Shown: positions 31,299 to 38,028 of the stretch, piece by piece
How positions within the stretch are numbered: the first letter of the stretch is position 1
Layout of the letters: each line of letters begins with the position of its first letter
Source: Lachnospiraceae bacterium
GTDB taxonomy: Bacteria; Bacillota; Clostridia; Lachnospirales; Lachnospiraceae
DNA: 38,028 bases
NCBI GenBank assembly: GCA_017558865.1
Contig: JAFYTM010000023.1
Location: 1-38,028 of the forward strand
Direction: 5' to 3'
The notes under the pieces: generated by a model
Databases searched by the model: none
Seen by the model: only the letters and a program-made list of their open reading frames with translations
Told to the model about the DNA's origin: nothing
Made by a program: the position numbers and the translations under genes

Positions 31299-33035
31299 TT
31301 ATCCACGAAATCGATTCAGGCTGGCGAACAATTCTTCTTTTCGCGGTTTGGCAAGCCCGCATGGGACATAAGAACCGCAGAAGGGTTCCCAGCCTTTTTT
31401 CTCCAACAAATCGTAAATACTTTCTACAATATGTTTCACTGTGTTTTTTTCATCTATGACTTGTTCCAATCCATAACGAAGCAGATGTGCAAGAGCATTG
31501 GTCTGTTCTGAATCTGTGAGTTGCTCCAAATAGCGTAAATCTACGGTTTCTTTATCCAAAGCAAAAGAATCTTTTCCGAAGGTCTTGATTTTCATATGTT
31601 CATGCCGTTTGTCTGAGTTGGTACGATATCCGCCATTTCGATCTTTAAGGTGACGTGGTTCAGACTGTTTTCGGCAAGGCAGGGTTCTCTGGAAATCCGG
31701 AATCAAAAAACCAGGAATTCTTGTTCTGGGAGCCGTATGTTCCAGACATAGTTTTTTTACCTTTTCTGTAATGTCCACAGGACGATAGGAATCCATCTGT
31801 ATGATAGAATCTGCAATATGGAAAAACGCACCGGAACTTCCAGCTACCAGAATCGTAGAGATTCCTGCCTGTTCATACAGATCACGAGCTCGTTCCAGGA
31901 ATGGTGTAATCGGTTCTTTTTCACGACTGATGACTTGCTGCATAAAATCATCACGGAGCATAAAATTGGTGGCAGAGGTATCTTCATCAATCAAGAATAA
32001 TTTACTTTCGGCTTCTATACTTTCTATCACACCGGCTGCCTGTGAGGTGCTTCCGCTGGCATCTGGTGTAAAAAAGCAGGTGGTATCTTTTTTGTTTGGT
32101 AAATCGTTGATGAAAAGGGAGATGTCTACATTTCGGATAGATCGACCGTCTTCTGCACGCAATTTAACAGCCGTGTCATCTGTAATTACATATTCGCGGC
32201 CATCGCCGATGATATGATTATATACTCCCATCTGCAGTGCCTCTAAAAGCGTAGATTTTCCATGATAGCCTCCGCCTACAATCAATGTTATTCCGTGTGG
32301 AATGACCATTCCAGTTATTTCTCCCCGATGCGGAAGCAGAAGAGTGCGTTCCATAGAAGCGGGAGAGAAAAAAGGAACACTGTTCTTTAAAGGCAGATCA
32401 GAAACGCCGCTTTTTCTTGGGAGGATAGAACCATTTGCAATGAATGCACACAAATGTTCCTTTTTCAGATATTCACGAATGAAGTTTTGATCTTCAGCAA
32501 GATAAACAGCTTCCTGAATCTTTTTATCATCCAGATTTTGATAGAAGAAACTGTGTTCGATACAATAGGGCAAGAAATCGAACAAAATTTTTTCCAGTTC
32601 CTTTGCATTGATGGTTCGGCCAAATGCGGGAAATCCCACATGGAATCTTGCGATGATTTTATCATGTGTAATCTGACAGGCACTTCGTTCCAGAACTTCC
32701 TGACCACAGCGGGATATAGATAAAAGACCACTTTTTCCAGAACCTTTTGCTTTGAAATTAAAATCTTCAAATTGAATCGACAGGCATCTGGTCAGATAGT
32801 CCTGCAGCGCAATTCGTGAACAATCTTCTATATAATAGGAAGAAGGAAATCCGGCTGCTTTATGTGAGATCTCCACATGCAGGCTGGACGGTGATGCAAA
32901 TGGATCGCCTTGTACATGATCGATGTATAATTGGTAGCTTGGAAACTGATAACAACCAGACAATGTCTTATAGGTTGGATATCCTTTATGATCTATGGAT
33001 GTTAGCAAGGAGCGAAGTTCGTTGGATGTTTTCAT
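31299..33035 (-). CDS. Predicted ATPase of the ABC class (COG3044)
   Basis: A 578-residue soluble protein of the ABC_ATPase family (PF09818/COG3044). Walker A is LIVGGGYHGKSTLLEAL (about residues 250-266). ASGSTSQAAGVIES (about 323-336) replaces the ABC signature. Walker B is KLFLIDEDTSATNFML (about 340-355), followed by TILVAGSSGAFFHIAD. The N-terminal 230 residues (family-typical start RSLLTSIDHKGYPTYKTLSGCYQF) and the C-terminal 150 have no known activity. No membrane partner is encoded nearby. It is convergent with the ZorB-like gene and has its own promoter at 33086-33114. Function of the family is unknown; an RNA- or DNA-related role has been suggested from the ABC class. Confidence 0.9.
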   Translation of the reverse strand: MKTSNELRSLLTSIDHKGYPTYKTLSGCYQFPSYQLYIDHVQGDPFASPSSLHVEISHKAAGFPSSYYIEDCSRIALQDYLTRCLSIQFEDFNFKAKGSGKSGLLSISRCGQEVLERSACQITHDKIIARFHVGFPAFGRTINAKELEKILFDFLPYCIEHSFFYQNLDDKKIQEAVYLAEDQNFIREYLKKEHLCAFIANGSILPRKSGVSDLPLKNSVPFFSPASMERTLLLPHRGEITGMVIPHGITLIVGGGYHGKSTLLEALQMGVYNHIIGDGREYVITDDTAVKLRAEDGRSIRNVDISLFINDLPNKKDTTCFFTPDASGSTSQAAGVIESIEAESKLFLIDEDTSATNFMLRDDFMQQVISREKEPITPFLERARDLYEQAGISTILVAGSSGAFFHIADSIIQMDSYRPVDITEKVKKLCLEHTAPRTRIPGFLIPDFQRTLPCRKQSEPRHLKDRNGGYRTNSDKRHEHMKIKTFGKDSFALDKETVDLRYLEQLTDSEQTNALAHLLRYGLEQVIDEKNTVKHIVESIYDLLEKKGWEPFCGSYVPCGLAKPRKEELFASLNRFRG

Positions 33036-33085
33036 AAATATGTCCTTTTTATTGTATGAATCGAAGCTTATTAGTTATCGTTTCC

Positions 33086-33114
33086 AGTATAACTCTCCAT
33101 TGGAATATTATCAA
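33086..33114 (-). promoter_or_regulatory. Probable promoter of the ABC-class ATPase gene
   Basis: On the minus strand TTGATA (33109-33114) and TATACT (33086-33091) are 17 bp apart, about 50 bp before the ATG. It lies downstream of the TPP riboswitch fragment, so the gene does not need a transcript that includes the fragment. Confidence 0.6.
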
Positions 33115-33155
33115 TTCTGTTTTCTAAAGCAAAGAGAGTATTGTCCTTTTATATA

Positions 33156-33196
33156 CTTCCTACGGCGGCATTATCCGCATCAGGTTAAGGATCGAA
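33156..33196 (-). ncRNA. 3' half of a TPP riboswitch, 5' half missing
   Basis: On the minus strand GATCCTTAACCTGATG, CGGATAATGCCGCCG and TAGGAAG reproduce the conserved 3' half of the THI element (ACCTGAT..GGATAATGCC..CGTAGGGAAG), including an intact GCGG/CCGC stem. The essential 5' half with its CTGAGA motif is not found in the preceding 100 bases, and the partner of CTTCGATCC is missing. It is therefore a truncated relic, unlikely to sense TPP. This 307-bp gap otherwise holds the ATPase promoter and a small palindrome. Confidence 0.75.
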
Positions 33197-33275
33197 GTTG
33201 GGTGTTATACACCTGTTTTTATAAAAAGGCAAAGGTTTTTTCTTAAGATTATATGAAGTCTATTTCCAAATATGC

Positions 33276-33289
33276 TTTAGCATGCTAAA
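33276..33289. promoter_or_regulatory. 14-bp palindrome ahead of the small-protein cassette
   Basis: TTTAGCATGCTAAA is a perfect palindrome 54 bp before the first cassette gene. It could be an operator; no convincing promoter hexamers flank it. Confidence 0.3.
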
Positions 33290-33342
33290 CTTTAAATAGT
33301 AGTTTTTAAAAGGATAAAAGTATCCATCAAGGCGGTGACTAT

Positions 33343-33678
33343 ATGAAAAAGTATTTAAAAGAAATAATCATACTGATCATGCAATTGTTTATGTTTTATC
33401 TATTCCCATTATTTGCAGGTCCAACTGATGCCATAGGAATGGTGTTTCTAATCATATTAGCAACATTTATATTTTCGCTTATCATTGGCAGTGTTTCGAT
33501 GAAAAAAGCAAAATATTTGTATCCAATACTTACAGCAATCGTATTTATACCATCGGTGTTTATTTATTATAACGAATCTGCGTTGATCCATTCTGTCTGG
33601 TATTTCGTTGTATCATCTGTTGGAATATTCATTGGCATGATCATACAAAAAATAACTCACAAAAAAGCTGACAGTTAA
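33343..33678 (+). CDS. Small polytopic membrane protein, unknown
   Basis: A 111-residue protein with four hydrophobic segments (about residues 7-24, 28-50, 57-75, 82-104) and short polar loops, ending in a basic KITHKKADS tail that suggests a cytoplasmic C-terminus. No family recognised. GGCGGTG lies before the ATG. First gene of a run of small membrane and lipoprotein genes on the plus strand, visibly richer in A and T than the genes to the left. Confidence 0.75.
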   Translation: MKKYLKEIIILIMQLFMFYLFPLFAGPTDAIGMVFLIILATFIFSLIIGSVSMKKAKYLYPILTAIVFIPSVFIYYNESALIHSVWYFVVSSVGIFIGMIIQKITHKKADS

Positions 33679-33699
33679 ATATCGGGTTTGGGAGGTATT

Positions 33700-33840
33700 A
33701 TGAAGAAGAAAATTTTGACTGCATTGCTTTTGATATTCATATTCGCAGCAGCAGTTGGAGCATGGTTTTATGGCTATTATCATCGCAAAAGCAACGATAA
33801 TCTTCCTGCTCTTTCTGTAATAACAGAAATTATGGAGTAG
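33700..33840 (+). CDS. 46-residue single-helix membrane protein
   Basis: An ATG at 33700 with GGGAGG just upstream opens a 46-residue reading frame: KKKILTALLLIFIFAAAVGAWFYG is a basic start and one helix, and the 22-residue tail (YYHRKSNDNLPALSVITEIME) is polar and likely outside. It might be a very short signal-anchored peptide or a remnant of a longer protein. The ribosome site and the 21-bp gap from the previous gene support real coding. Confidence 0.55.
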   Translation: MKKKILTALLLIFIFAAAVGAWFYGYYHRKSNDNLPALSVITEIME

Positions 33841-33907
33841 ATATGTAGTTTTTGGCAATAGATTGCAAGTATATAAGTGAAGAAGGATATCGAGGGAGGA
33901 TGATGAC

Positions 33908-34261
33908 ATGAAGAAAGCATGGTCGATGAAAATGTTATTCTTAATTGCATATTGCATTCCTTTCGCATTTCTCTCTGTAAACGGAGATGCAGTTTCCGGA
34001 ACGATGCTGTTTTATGGGATAATGATTGCAGTTTTGGGACTATTACTTTTGGGTATATTGAAAACAAATAATATTACCATCCTGTACCTGGGCAATGTTT
34101 TGAGTTTTGTTTCTTCCTATATAAATGCAAAACTGTCTGGGTTAGAACCGATGGGACATTACTTTAAGCCGTTTACCTCGTATTCTCTCATGGTGGTAAT
34201 TTCAGTAGCGGCAGTTGTTGTGCAGACGATGATCGTGCTGTTCTATGTGAAAAAGAAATAA
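33908..34261 (+). CDS. Small polytopic membrane protein, unknown
   Basis: A 117-residue protein with four hydrophobic segments (about residues 8-24, 29-49, 54-70, 90-113) and a YVKKK cytoplasmic end. GAGGGAGG precedes the ATG at 33908 with normal spacing. The general plan (four helices, 110-120 residues, basic tail) resembles the 33343 gene, but I see no clear sequence similarity between them. Unknown function. Confidence 0.75.
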   Translation: MKKAWSMKMLFLIAYCIPFAFLSVNGDAVSGTMLFYGIMIAVLGLLLLGILKTNNITILYLGNVLSFVSSYINAKLSGLEPMGHYFKPFTSYSLMVVISVAAVVVQTMIVLFYVKKK

Positions 34262-34285
34262 TTTTTCAAAGGACGGATTATAGAT

Positions 34286-34693
34286 ATGAAAAAGTTTATA
34301 GCATTATTTTTTGCTGTGGCAGGTGTTTTCTCCTCGGCAGGCTGCGGAAAGAATGATATATATACGATAAAGATCACTGTGCCGGCGGGTACTATAGAAG
34401 AATTTGTTTATCAGGAAAATTTCATCTACTCTGATGAGGAAATTTCCCCCAAAGGAAACAAGATTACTATTTCTTCTGGCGATGGATTAGGAGATACCGA
34501 AGTTGTATTAAAACCAATCGAAGTAAAAGAAGAGAATGCATACGAGCCAACATATCTTACCCCTGGTATGCCAGTAGAAATGGATGTTGAAAAAGGTGCA
34601 TGGTTTAAAATCGGTATCGCTATGCAAAATCCTACGGACACGGACATAACAGAGTATGTCGTAGTGGAGGGTGTAGAGGTCAGAATTGAGTAA
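34286..34693 (+). CDS. Putative lipoprotein, unknown
   Basis: A 135-residue protein with a lipoprotein signal peptide: KKFIALFFAVAGVFSSAGC, cleavage before Cys20. The rest is beta-rich and acidic (ITVPAGTIEEFVYQENFIYSDEEI, GDTEVVLKPIEVKEE, FKIGIAMQNPTDTDITEYVVVEGVEVRIE), like a small extracytoplasmic immunoglobulin-type sandwich. No named domain. The start is supported by AAAGGAC upstream. It belongs to the small-membrane-protein cassette, 24 bp after the preceding gene. Confidence 0.75.
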   Translation: MKKFIALFFAVAGVFSSAGCGKNDIYTIKITVPAGTIEEFVYQENFIYSDEEISPKGNKITISSGDGLGDTEVVLKPIEVKEENAYEPTYLTPGMPVEMDVEKGAWFKIGIAMQNPTDTDITEYVVVEGVEVRIE

Positions 34694-34723
34694 ATATAAA
34701 TTTTAGCAAAGAGGTGTAATCGG

Positions 34724-35080
34724 ATGAAAAAGTCAGGTGTAGTATTGGTTACGATATTCTTCGTTGCAGGAGTTATCTTTGCTTTTTTTACAGGAGCGTA
34801 CATAAGTGACAAGAATCATATGAAAGACAGAGAAAAACATTTTGATCAATACATGTCGTTTGCGATCGATACAGTTGAAAATAAAGGTCTTTCCATTGAT
34901 GGTGCATCGGAAGCAATCGCCAGCAATATTTGGGTGGCACATGAACTTTGTGATAATCCTGAGGTTTCCGCAAAACTCAGTAATATATGGAATATTTTGG
35001 TGTATGAAGAAGATGCGTTTGTTGGTCGAGAAAGCGAATTGGTAATTCAACTGAAGGAGATTTTTGATAAAGGTCAGTAA
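34724..35080 (+). CDS. Signal-anchored helical protein, unknown
   Basis: A 118-residue protein with one N-terminal hydrophobic helix (about residues 5-27, GVVLVTIFFVAGVIFAFFTGAY). It is followed by a charged, mostly helical outer part (KDREKHFDQYMSFAIDTVENKG, EVSAKLSNIWNILVYEED). No Cys for lipidation. AAGAGGTG precedes the ATG. No family recognised. Confidence 0.72.
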   Translation: MKKSGVVLVTIFFVAGVIFAFFTGAYISDKNHMKDREKHFDQYMSFAIDTVENKGLSIDGASEAIASNIWVAHELCDNPEVSAKLSNIWNILVYEEDAFVGRESELVIQLKEIFDKGQ

Positions 35081-35218
35081 GTGTACCAATTGCATTGTTA
35101 TGGTAAACAGCTTGAAAATAACGAAGCTAAATGCTGCCAGTATTGCGGAAAAGATATAGATTTTGTCTTGTTGGCAGCATTATTGGTGCTCTGTTCGGCA
35201 AAACAAGGAAATGATTAA
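35081..35218 (+). CDS. Degenerate zinc-ribbon small protein
   Basis: A GTG right after the preceding stop opens a 45-residue frame: HCYGKQLENNEAKCCQYCGKDIDF followed by a short hydrophobic stretch VLLAALLVLCS. CxYCGK and the CYGKQLEN segment match the zinc-ribbon found at the start of many Firmicute membrane proteins (normally CxxCGKxLxxxAxFCxxCG), but the first CxxC is incomplete. It may be the decayed start of a zinc-ribbon membrane protein. There is no clear ribosome site. Confidence 0.4.
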   Translation: MYQLHCYGKQLENNEAKCCQYCGKDIDFVLLAALLVLCSAKQGND

Positions 35219-35234
35219 AAAAAGGACTGTGGAT

Positions 35235-35495
35235 ATGAAAAAGTTGCTAACATTAAACGATTGCATGAAAAAGAAAACATTTGCAGGAATTGCAATTATA
35301 ATTATTTTAGCAGTCTTGTTAATTCCTATTCGGATAAATCTAGAAGATGGGTGAAGTGTTCGGTACAGGTCACTGATTTATGAGGTTACAAAAATTCATC
35401 AACTTGCACCAGATGTGAAAGGTGTAAAACCATATATTGATGGGTTAGAGATAAAGGTATTCGGAGTAACTATTTTTAGAGAAACAAACGAATAA
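35235..35495 (+). pseudogene. Small signal-anchored protein with nonsense codon
   Basis: The frame from ATG 35235 gives a basic start and hydrophobic helix (FAGIAIIIILAVLLIPIRI, about residues 16-34), then NLEDG and a TGA at 35352-35354. Without a frame change it continues for 46 more codons (VRYRSLIYEVTKIHQLAP ... DGLEIKVFGVTIF) to TAA at 35493. Sequences of this shape, with LxDGG followed by YxAxxYxVTKxH, recur as intact small proteins in Lachnospiraceae, so a GGA to TGA change is the simplest explanation. A shorter inner start at 35265 is possible. Confidence 0.65.
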
Positions 35496-35526
35496 TGAAG
35501 TTCAATTCTACAAAGGTGGTGATTGC

Positions 35527-35754
35527 ATGAAAAAACTGAACACTATCATGAATACCATCATGGGGGCTTTTGTTGGTATCTTTATTGGTCATGGATTTTA
35601 TGTTATTTGGAATTTCAAAACACATCCAGAGTTATATGCTATGCAATCAGCTCCGTGGTATACAAGTATCTTAGTGTATGGAGTATTTACCTTTGCTGTA
35701 TTGATGATTTGTATCATAATAAAGCTGATCATCAGATATAAATCCCCAAAATAG
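35527..35754 (+). CDS. Two-helix small membrane protein
   Basis: A 75-residue protein with two hydrophobic segments (about residues 9-29 and 46-68) joined by a loop with HPELYAMQSAPWYTS, and a basic C-terminus (KLIIRYKSPK). The loop with paired aromatic residues is distinctive and, as far as I recall, recurs in hypothetical proteins of related gut Firmicutes. AAAGGTGG precedes the ATG. Function unknown. Confidence 0.75.
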   Translation: MKKLNTIMNTIMGAFVGIFIGHGFYVIWNFKTHPELYAMQSAPWYTSILVYGVFTFAVLMICIIIKLIIRYKSPK

Positions 35755-35775
35755 ATTGGAAAGGGAAGTGTGTAT

Positions 35776-36099
35776 ATGAAAAAGATAATTTTATATGTTC
35801 CGGCAGTTATCTTTACACTTGGGGTAATTGTGTTGACTACTATATTGAGAGACTGGAATACCCCTCTTTGGTATGCGTGGGCACTTTTGCTTTGGATTAG
35901 CGGCTTTGTAATGAACAAGGGAAAGACTTTGGGTGTGGTAATTGGATGTTTCCCGGGAATACATCTTATCTATATGAGTACGCAGTTCACCGGACAAGTG
36001 ATAAACATTGAACTGCCATTAGGGTTAATTATTGCGATCTATTATATCGGATGCGGCTTTGTAATCTGGAAAAAGAACCATAGAGGAATGACGGTATGA
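35776..36099 (+). CDS. Small polytopic membrane protein
   Basis: A 107-residue protein with about four hydrophobic segments (about residues 3-22, 32-48, 54-70, 78-97) and a basic tail (WKKNHRGMTV). Translation most likely starts at ATG 35776 after GGAAAGGGAAG; a GTG two codons earlier is in frame. It overlaps the next lipoprotein gene by 4 bp, so the pair is coupled. No named domain. Confidence 0.72.
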   Translation: MKKIILYVPAVIFTLGVIVLTTILRDWNTPLWYAWALLLWISGFVMNKGKTLGVVIGCFPGIHLIYMSTQFTGQVINIELPLGLIIAIYYIGCGFVIWKKNHRGMTV

Positions 36100-36407
36100 A
36101 GAAAGTAACATACATAATATCTGCTTTATGCTTGATTCTGTTCCTTGTAGGTTGTACGCAGAAAGATGACGATGTTTTACATCTTGGTTTTTATGGAAGA
36201 TGTGCGATTGATTGTAATGATCTAATCGAGGACGAAGAAATCATATACGTAAACTATGAAACTCATGAGCTTTCTGTCATCCAGTTTTCTGACTTGGCTG
36301 TGGGAGATGCGGTAATCATCAATGCCTATGAAAAGAATTTGAATGCAGCCGTAGATTCTTCGCTCAAAGTAGAACAAATCCAACTGGCAACGCAGAGGCT
36401 GCATTAA
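36096..36407 (+). CDS. Putative lipoprotein, unknown
   Basis: A 103-residue protein with a lipoprotein signal (KKVTYIISALCLILFLVGC, Cys20 in LVGC). The mature part of about 83 residues is acidic and beta-rich (LHLGFYGRCAIDCNDLIEDEEIIYVNYETHELSVIQFSDLAVGDAVIINAYE), reminiscent of an OB-like small barrel, though this is a guess. The ATG overlaps the previous stop (ATGA). Unknown function. Confidence 0.74.
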   Translation: MKKVTYIISALCLILFLVGCTQKDDDVLHLGFYGRCAIDCNDLIEDEEIIYVNYETHELSVIQFSDLAVGDAVIINAYEKNLNAAVDSSLKVEQIQLATQRLH

Positions 36408-36459
36408 CCTCAAAAAGATAACATTGAAAAGAACTTTTGATATACATAAGGAGACCAAA

Positions 36460-38007
36460 ATGACCCTTTATCAAAGATTCAGAAAATTGAAAATAAACCA
36501 TGCAGCTATCGAGCTTGGACTTTACGGTACAGAAGAAACATATTTCTGTACACCAAAGGGAGCTCAGATGATTGGCAGTGCTGGTGTAGATGGTATTCAT
36601 TATTGTTTTGTTCGCGGGCAACAGGAAATGGTTTTTGCGGTTAATCCCATGAATACTCCCGGCAAAAATGTACATCCGATTGCACGAAATTTTGAAGATC
36701 TTCTTTCGTTGCTTTTATCATGCGGCAGTATGGCGGCACTTGAACAGGCATATCAATGGGACGAAGAACAATTCGATGAATATGTGGCTGACAATCAGCC
36801 AAGCGAAGAAGTGTTGGAAATTTTTAATATACTAAAGGAAAAACTTGATATTGTTCCAATGGATGAGCCGTTTGCCTATCTGCGCAGATTGCAGGATTCT
36901 TACAATTATGGTGCGATCAATTTTTCCAAAGAATACTATGAACTTTTTAGAGCCTATCCCATTGACGAAATTCCTTCGGAATGGAAGGTTACTCTTAATG
37001 GTGGATTCCGTCCTAAGCGTGGTAAATCTGGAAAAGAAATTACCCTTAACAAACAAGTTGTTTGGGGCGATGAAATATGGCATATTCCCGCTGCATATCA
37101 GTTCAGCAGAGGTTTTGTCCTGGATTTTTGCATTCAGATCAACACAGAACGGGTAAAAATATTTTTCCATAAATATAAACATCTGGAAGAACAAGGTGTT
37201 CGCCTGTCGGAAGAAGATGAAAGGAAGATACGAAATGAAAGTCCTACCGAAGTTGATTTCAGACCTAAACTCGAAATAAATGGTGAGACAGTGCGTAATT
37301 CAAATGGACAGGGGCAAGCTTGGATTTCATCTGATATAATTGGAGATGATACCTGGGAAGATCAGTGCGGACGATGGATACTGGAACACTATGGTTTGGA
37401 TACAACAAAGGCATGGGTGATTCGCAGATGCTCATTTGTTTGGGAAGAACGTCGCAAGATTGAGATTGAGTCGATGCTTCTTTCTTTGGAACGAGACAAA
37501 ACAGATATTCCAGGCATTCGATTCCAGACACCTGCTGTTGGTGAAAGCGTTCATTTCGTACATCCTATCTCTGGAAAAGAACATTTGCTGACGGTTCAGG
37601 AATATGAGATACAGGAGATGAATGAAAAACGATTTCCTGATAATGAATTTGAATTTCCGAAACATTTTGCAGCTATGACCTATACGATTGTGCCTGAGCT
37701 TGCAAGGGATGCGTTTATGCTTAAAGACTGCAATAGTGGTGACAGTCCTCGTCTGAAAAATCCTGCTGAGCAGGGATGTTCAGCAATGTCTGTCGGAGCT
37801 ATTGCTATGATCCGAAGCAGCGATGGACCGACACAAGTTTACTATGTAAATGGCGAAGCTGCAACCCCTCATGTAATCTGTTCCAGCCTGCATTTTGAAG
37901 CAATTCAGGAGCCGATTGAATGGCAATTGATTTTCCGTGAAAAAATGATGGAAGATATGGAAGTTACATTAGTGAAGGAAGTCACAAACGGTAAGTTCAT
38001 AGAGTAA
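36460..38007 (+). CDS. Large soluble protein of unknown family
   Basis: A 515-residue protein, complete within the window, with no signal peptide or membrane helix. I take ATG 36460, preceded by AAGGAG at good spacing, over an in-frame ATG at 36424. The N-terminal about 100 residues (YFCTPKGAQMIGSAGVDGIHYCFVRG ... PIARNFEDLLSLLLSCGSMAALEQ) have the feel of a SUKH/SMI1-like domain, where an A-x-x-F-x-x-L-L helix follows a GxDG turn, but this is only suggestive. A segment at about 310-365 (DQCGRWILEHYGLDTTKAWVIRRCSFVWEERR) and a conserved-looking C-terminal part are unassigned. It is the last gene of the cassette. Confidence 0.72.
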   Translation: MTLYQRFRKLKINHAAIELGLYGTEETYFCTPKGAQMIGSAGVDGIHYCFVRGQQEMVFAVNPMNTPGKNVHPIARNFEDLLSLLLSCGSMAALEQAYQWDEEQFDEYVADNQPSEEVLEIFNILKEKLDIVPMDEPFAYLRRLQDSYNYGAINFSKEYYELFRAYPIDEIPSEWKVTLNGGFRPKRGKSGKEITLNKQVVWGDEIWHIPAAYQFSRGFVLDFCIQINTERVKIFFHKYKHLEEQGVRLSEEDERKIRNESPTEVDFRPKLEINGETVRNSNGQGQAWISSDIIGDDTWEDQCGRWILEHYGLDTTKAWVIRRCSFVWEERRKIEIESMLLSLERDKTDIPGIRFQTPAVGESVHFVHPISGKEHLLTVQEYEIQEMNEKRFPDNEFEFPKHFAAMTYTIVPELARDAFMLKDCNSGDSPRLKNPAEQGCSAMSVGAIAMIRSSDGPTQVYYVNGEAATPHVICSSLHFEAIQEPIEWQLIFREKMMEDMEVTLVKEVTNGKFIE

Positions 38008-38028
38008 ATTTCTTACAAATGAAAGTAA

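Noticed and set aside
29290..33035. A Zorya anti-phage system
   Set aside because: The first two genes look like ZorA and ZorB, but no ZorC, ZorD or ZorE gene is present; the following gene is on the other strand and is an ABC-class ATPase, not a helicase or nuclease.
33196..33240. Terminator on the plus strand at the GGTGTTATACACC repeat
   Set aside because: The stem is only 5 bp with a 3-nt loop, and no plus-strand gene ends near it.
35352..35354. TGA read as selenocysteine
   Set aside because: No SECIS-like hairpin is evident after it and the small protein has no redox motif; a nonsense mutation is simpler.

Overview
The window looks like a chromosomal segment of an anaerobic gut Firmicute of the Lachnospiraceae type (Dorea/Blautia/Mediterraneibacter-like). 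The assignment rests on a short HisG with HisZ, a Firmicute RecU, class III ribonucleotide reductase as the only RNR seen, Firmicute lysine and cobalamin riboswitches, SOS boxes of the GAAC-N4-GTTC type, and a moderately AT-rich genome with strong AGGAGG ribosome sites. It is an inference from gene content; there is no rRNA to confirm it. No tRNA, rRNA, CRISPR array, transposase or phage gene was seen.

Region 1 (1-2750): the 3' end of a YgiQ-type radical SAM gene, an unknown two-helix membrane protein, an RluA-family pseudouridine synthase and RecU, closely packed on the plus strand. Region 2 (2740-7814): a histidine operon hisZ-G-D-B-IE driven by a consensus promoter that overlaps the recU stop. 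Its last gene fuses HisIE to an N-terminal half-conserved HisA/HisF-like barrel without the catalytic aspartates; hisA, hisF, hisH and hisC are absent here. Region 3 (7874-12266): a small membrane protein, xanthine phosphoribosyltransferase, cytoplasmic asparaginase, a histidine phosphatase, an ECF S-component and a class V aminotransferase. A bidirectional terminator separates these from the minus-strand miaB-yitT pair (12319-14649).

Region 4 (14862-17982): the anaerobic RNR operon. The NrdD body lacks its C-terminal glycyl-radical domain, which is encoded by a separate 51-residue gene between nrdD and nrdG. Region 5 (18000-19748, minus): a lysine riboswitch with terminator controlling an NhaC-superfamily transporter, probably for lysine. 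Region 6 (19905-24252): DegV and UPF0145 proteins, a frameshifted secreted protein, then a GntR-ABC transporter operon whose promoter lies inside a 49-bp palindrome and whose permease gene has an internal stop, followed by a TIM-barrel isomerase. Region 7 (24294-26182): a cobalamin riboswitch with terminator ahead of a DUF4430 surface protein and an ECF S-component, very likely a corrinoid uptake system, then a stand-alone NAD(P)HX epimerase.

Region 8 (26172-28686): a LysR regulator divergent from a sodium:neurotransmitter-type symporter. Region 9 (28698-31297): a TM-LysM protein behind three SOS-box-like sites (a YneA-like division inhibitor candidate), then a MotA/TolQ-like plus OmpA/MotB-like pair resembling ZorA/ZorB but without Zorya effectors. 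A convergent ABC-class ATPase (31299-33035) is preceded by the orphan 3' half of a TPP riboswitch. From about 33.2 kb to the window end lies a visibly AT-richer accessory cassette: about ten small membrane proteins, lipoproteins and a degenerate zinc ribbon, one broken by a nonsense codon, ending with an unrecognised 515-residue protein. The riboswitch fragment at its edge suggests a rearrangement breakpoint.
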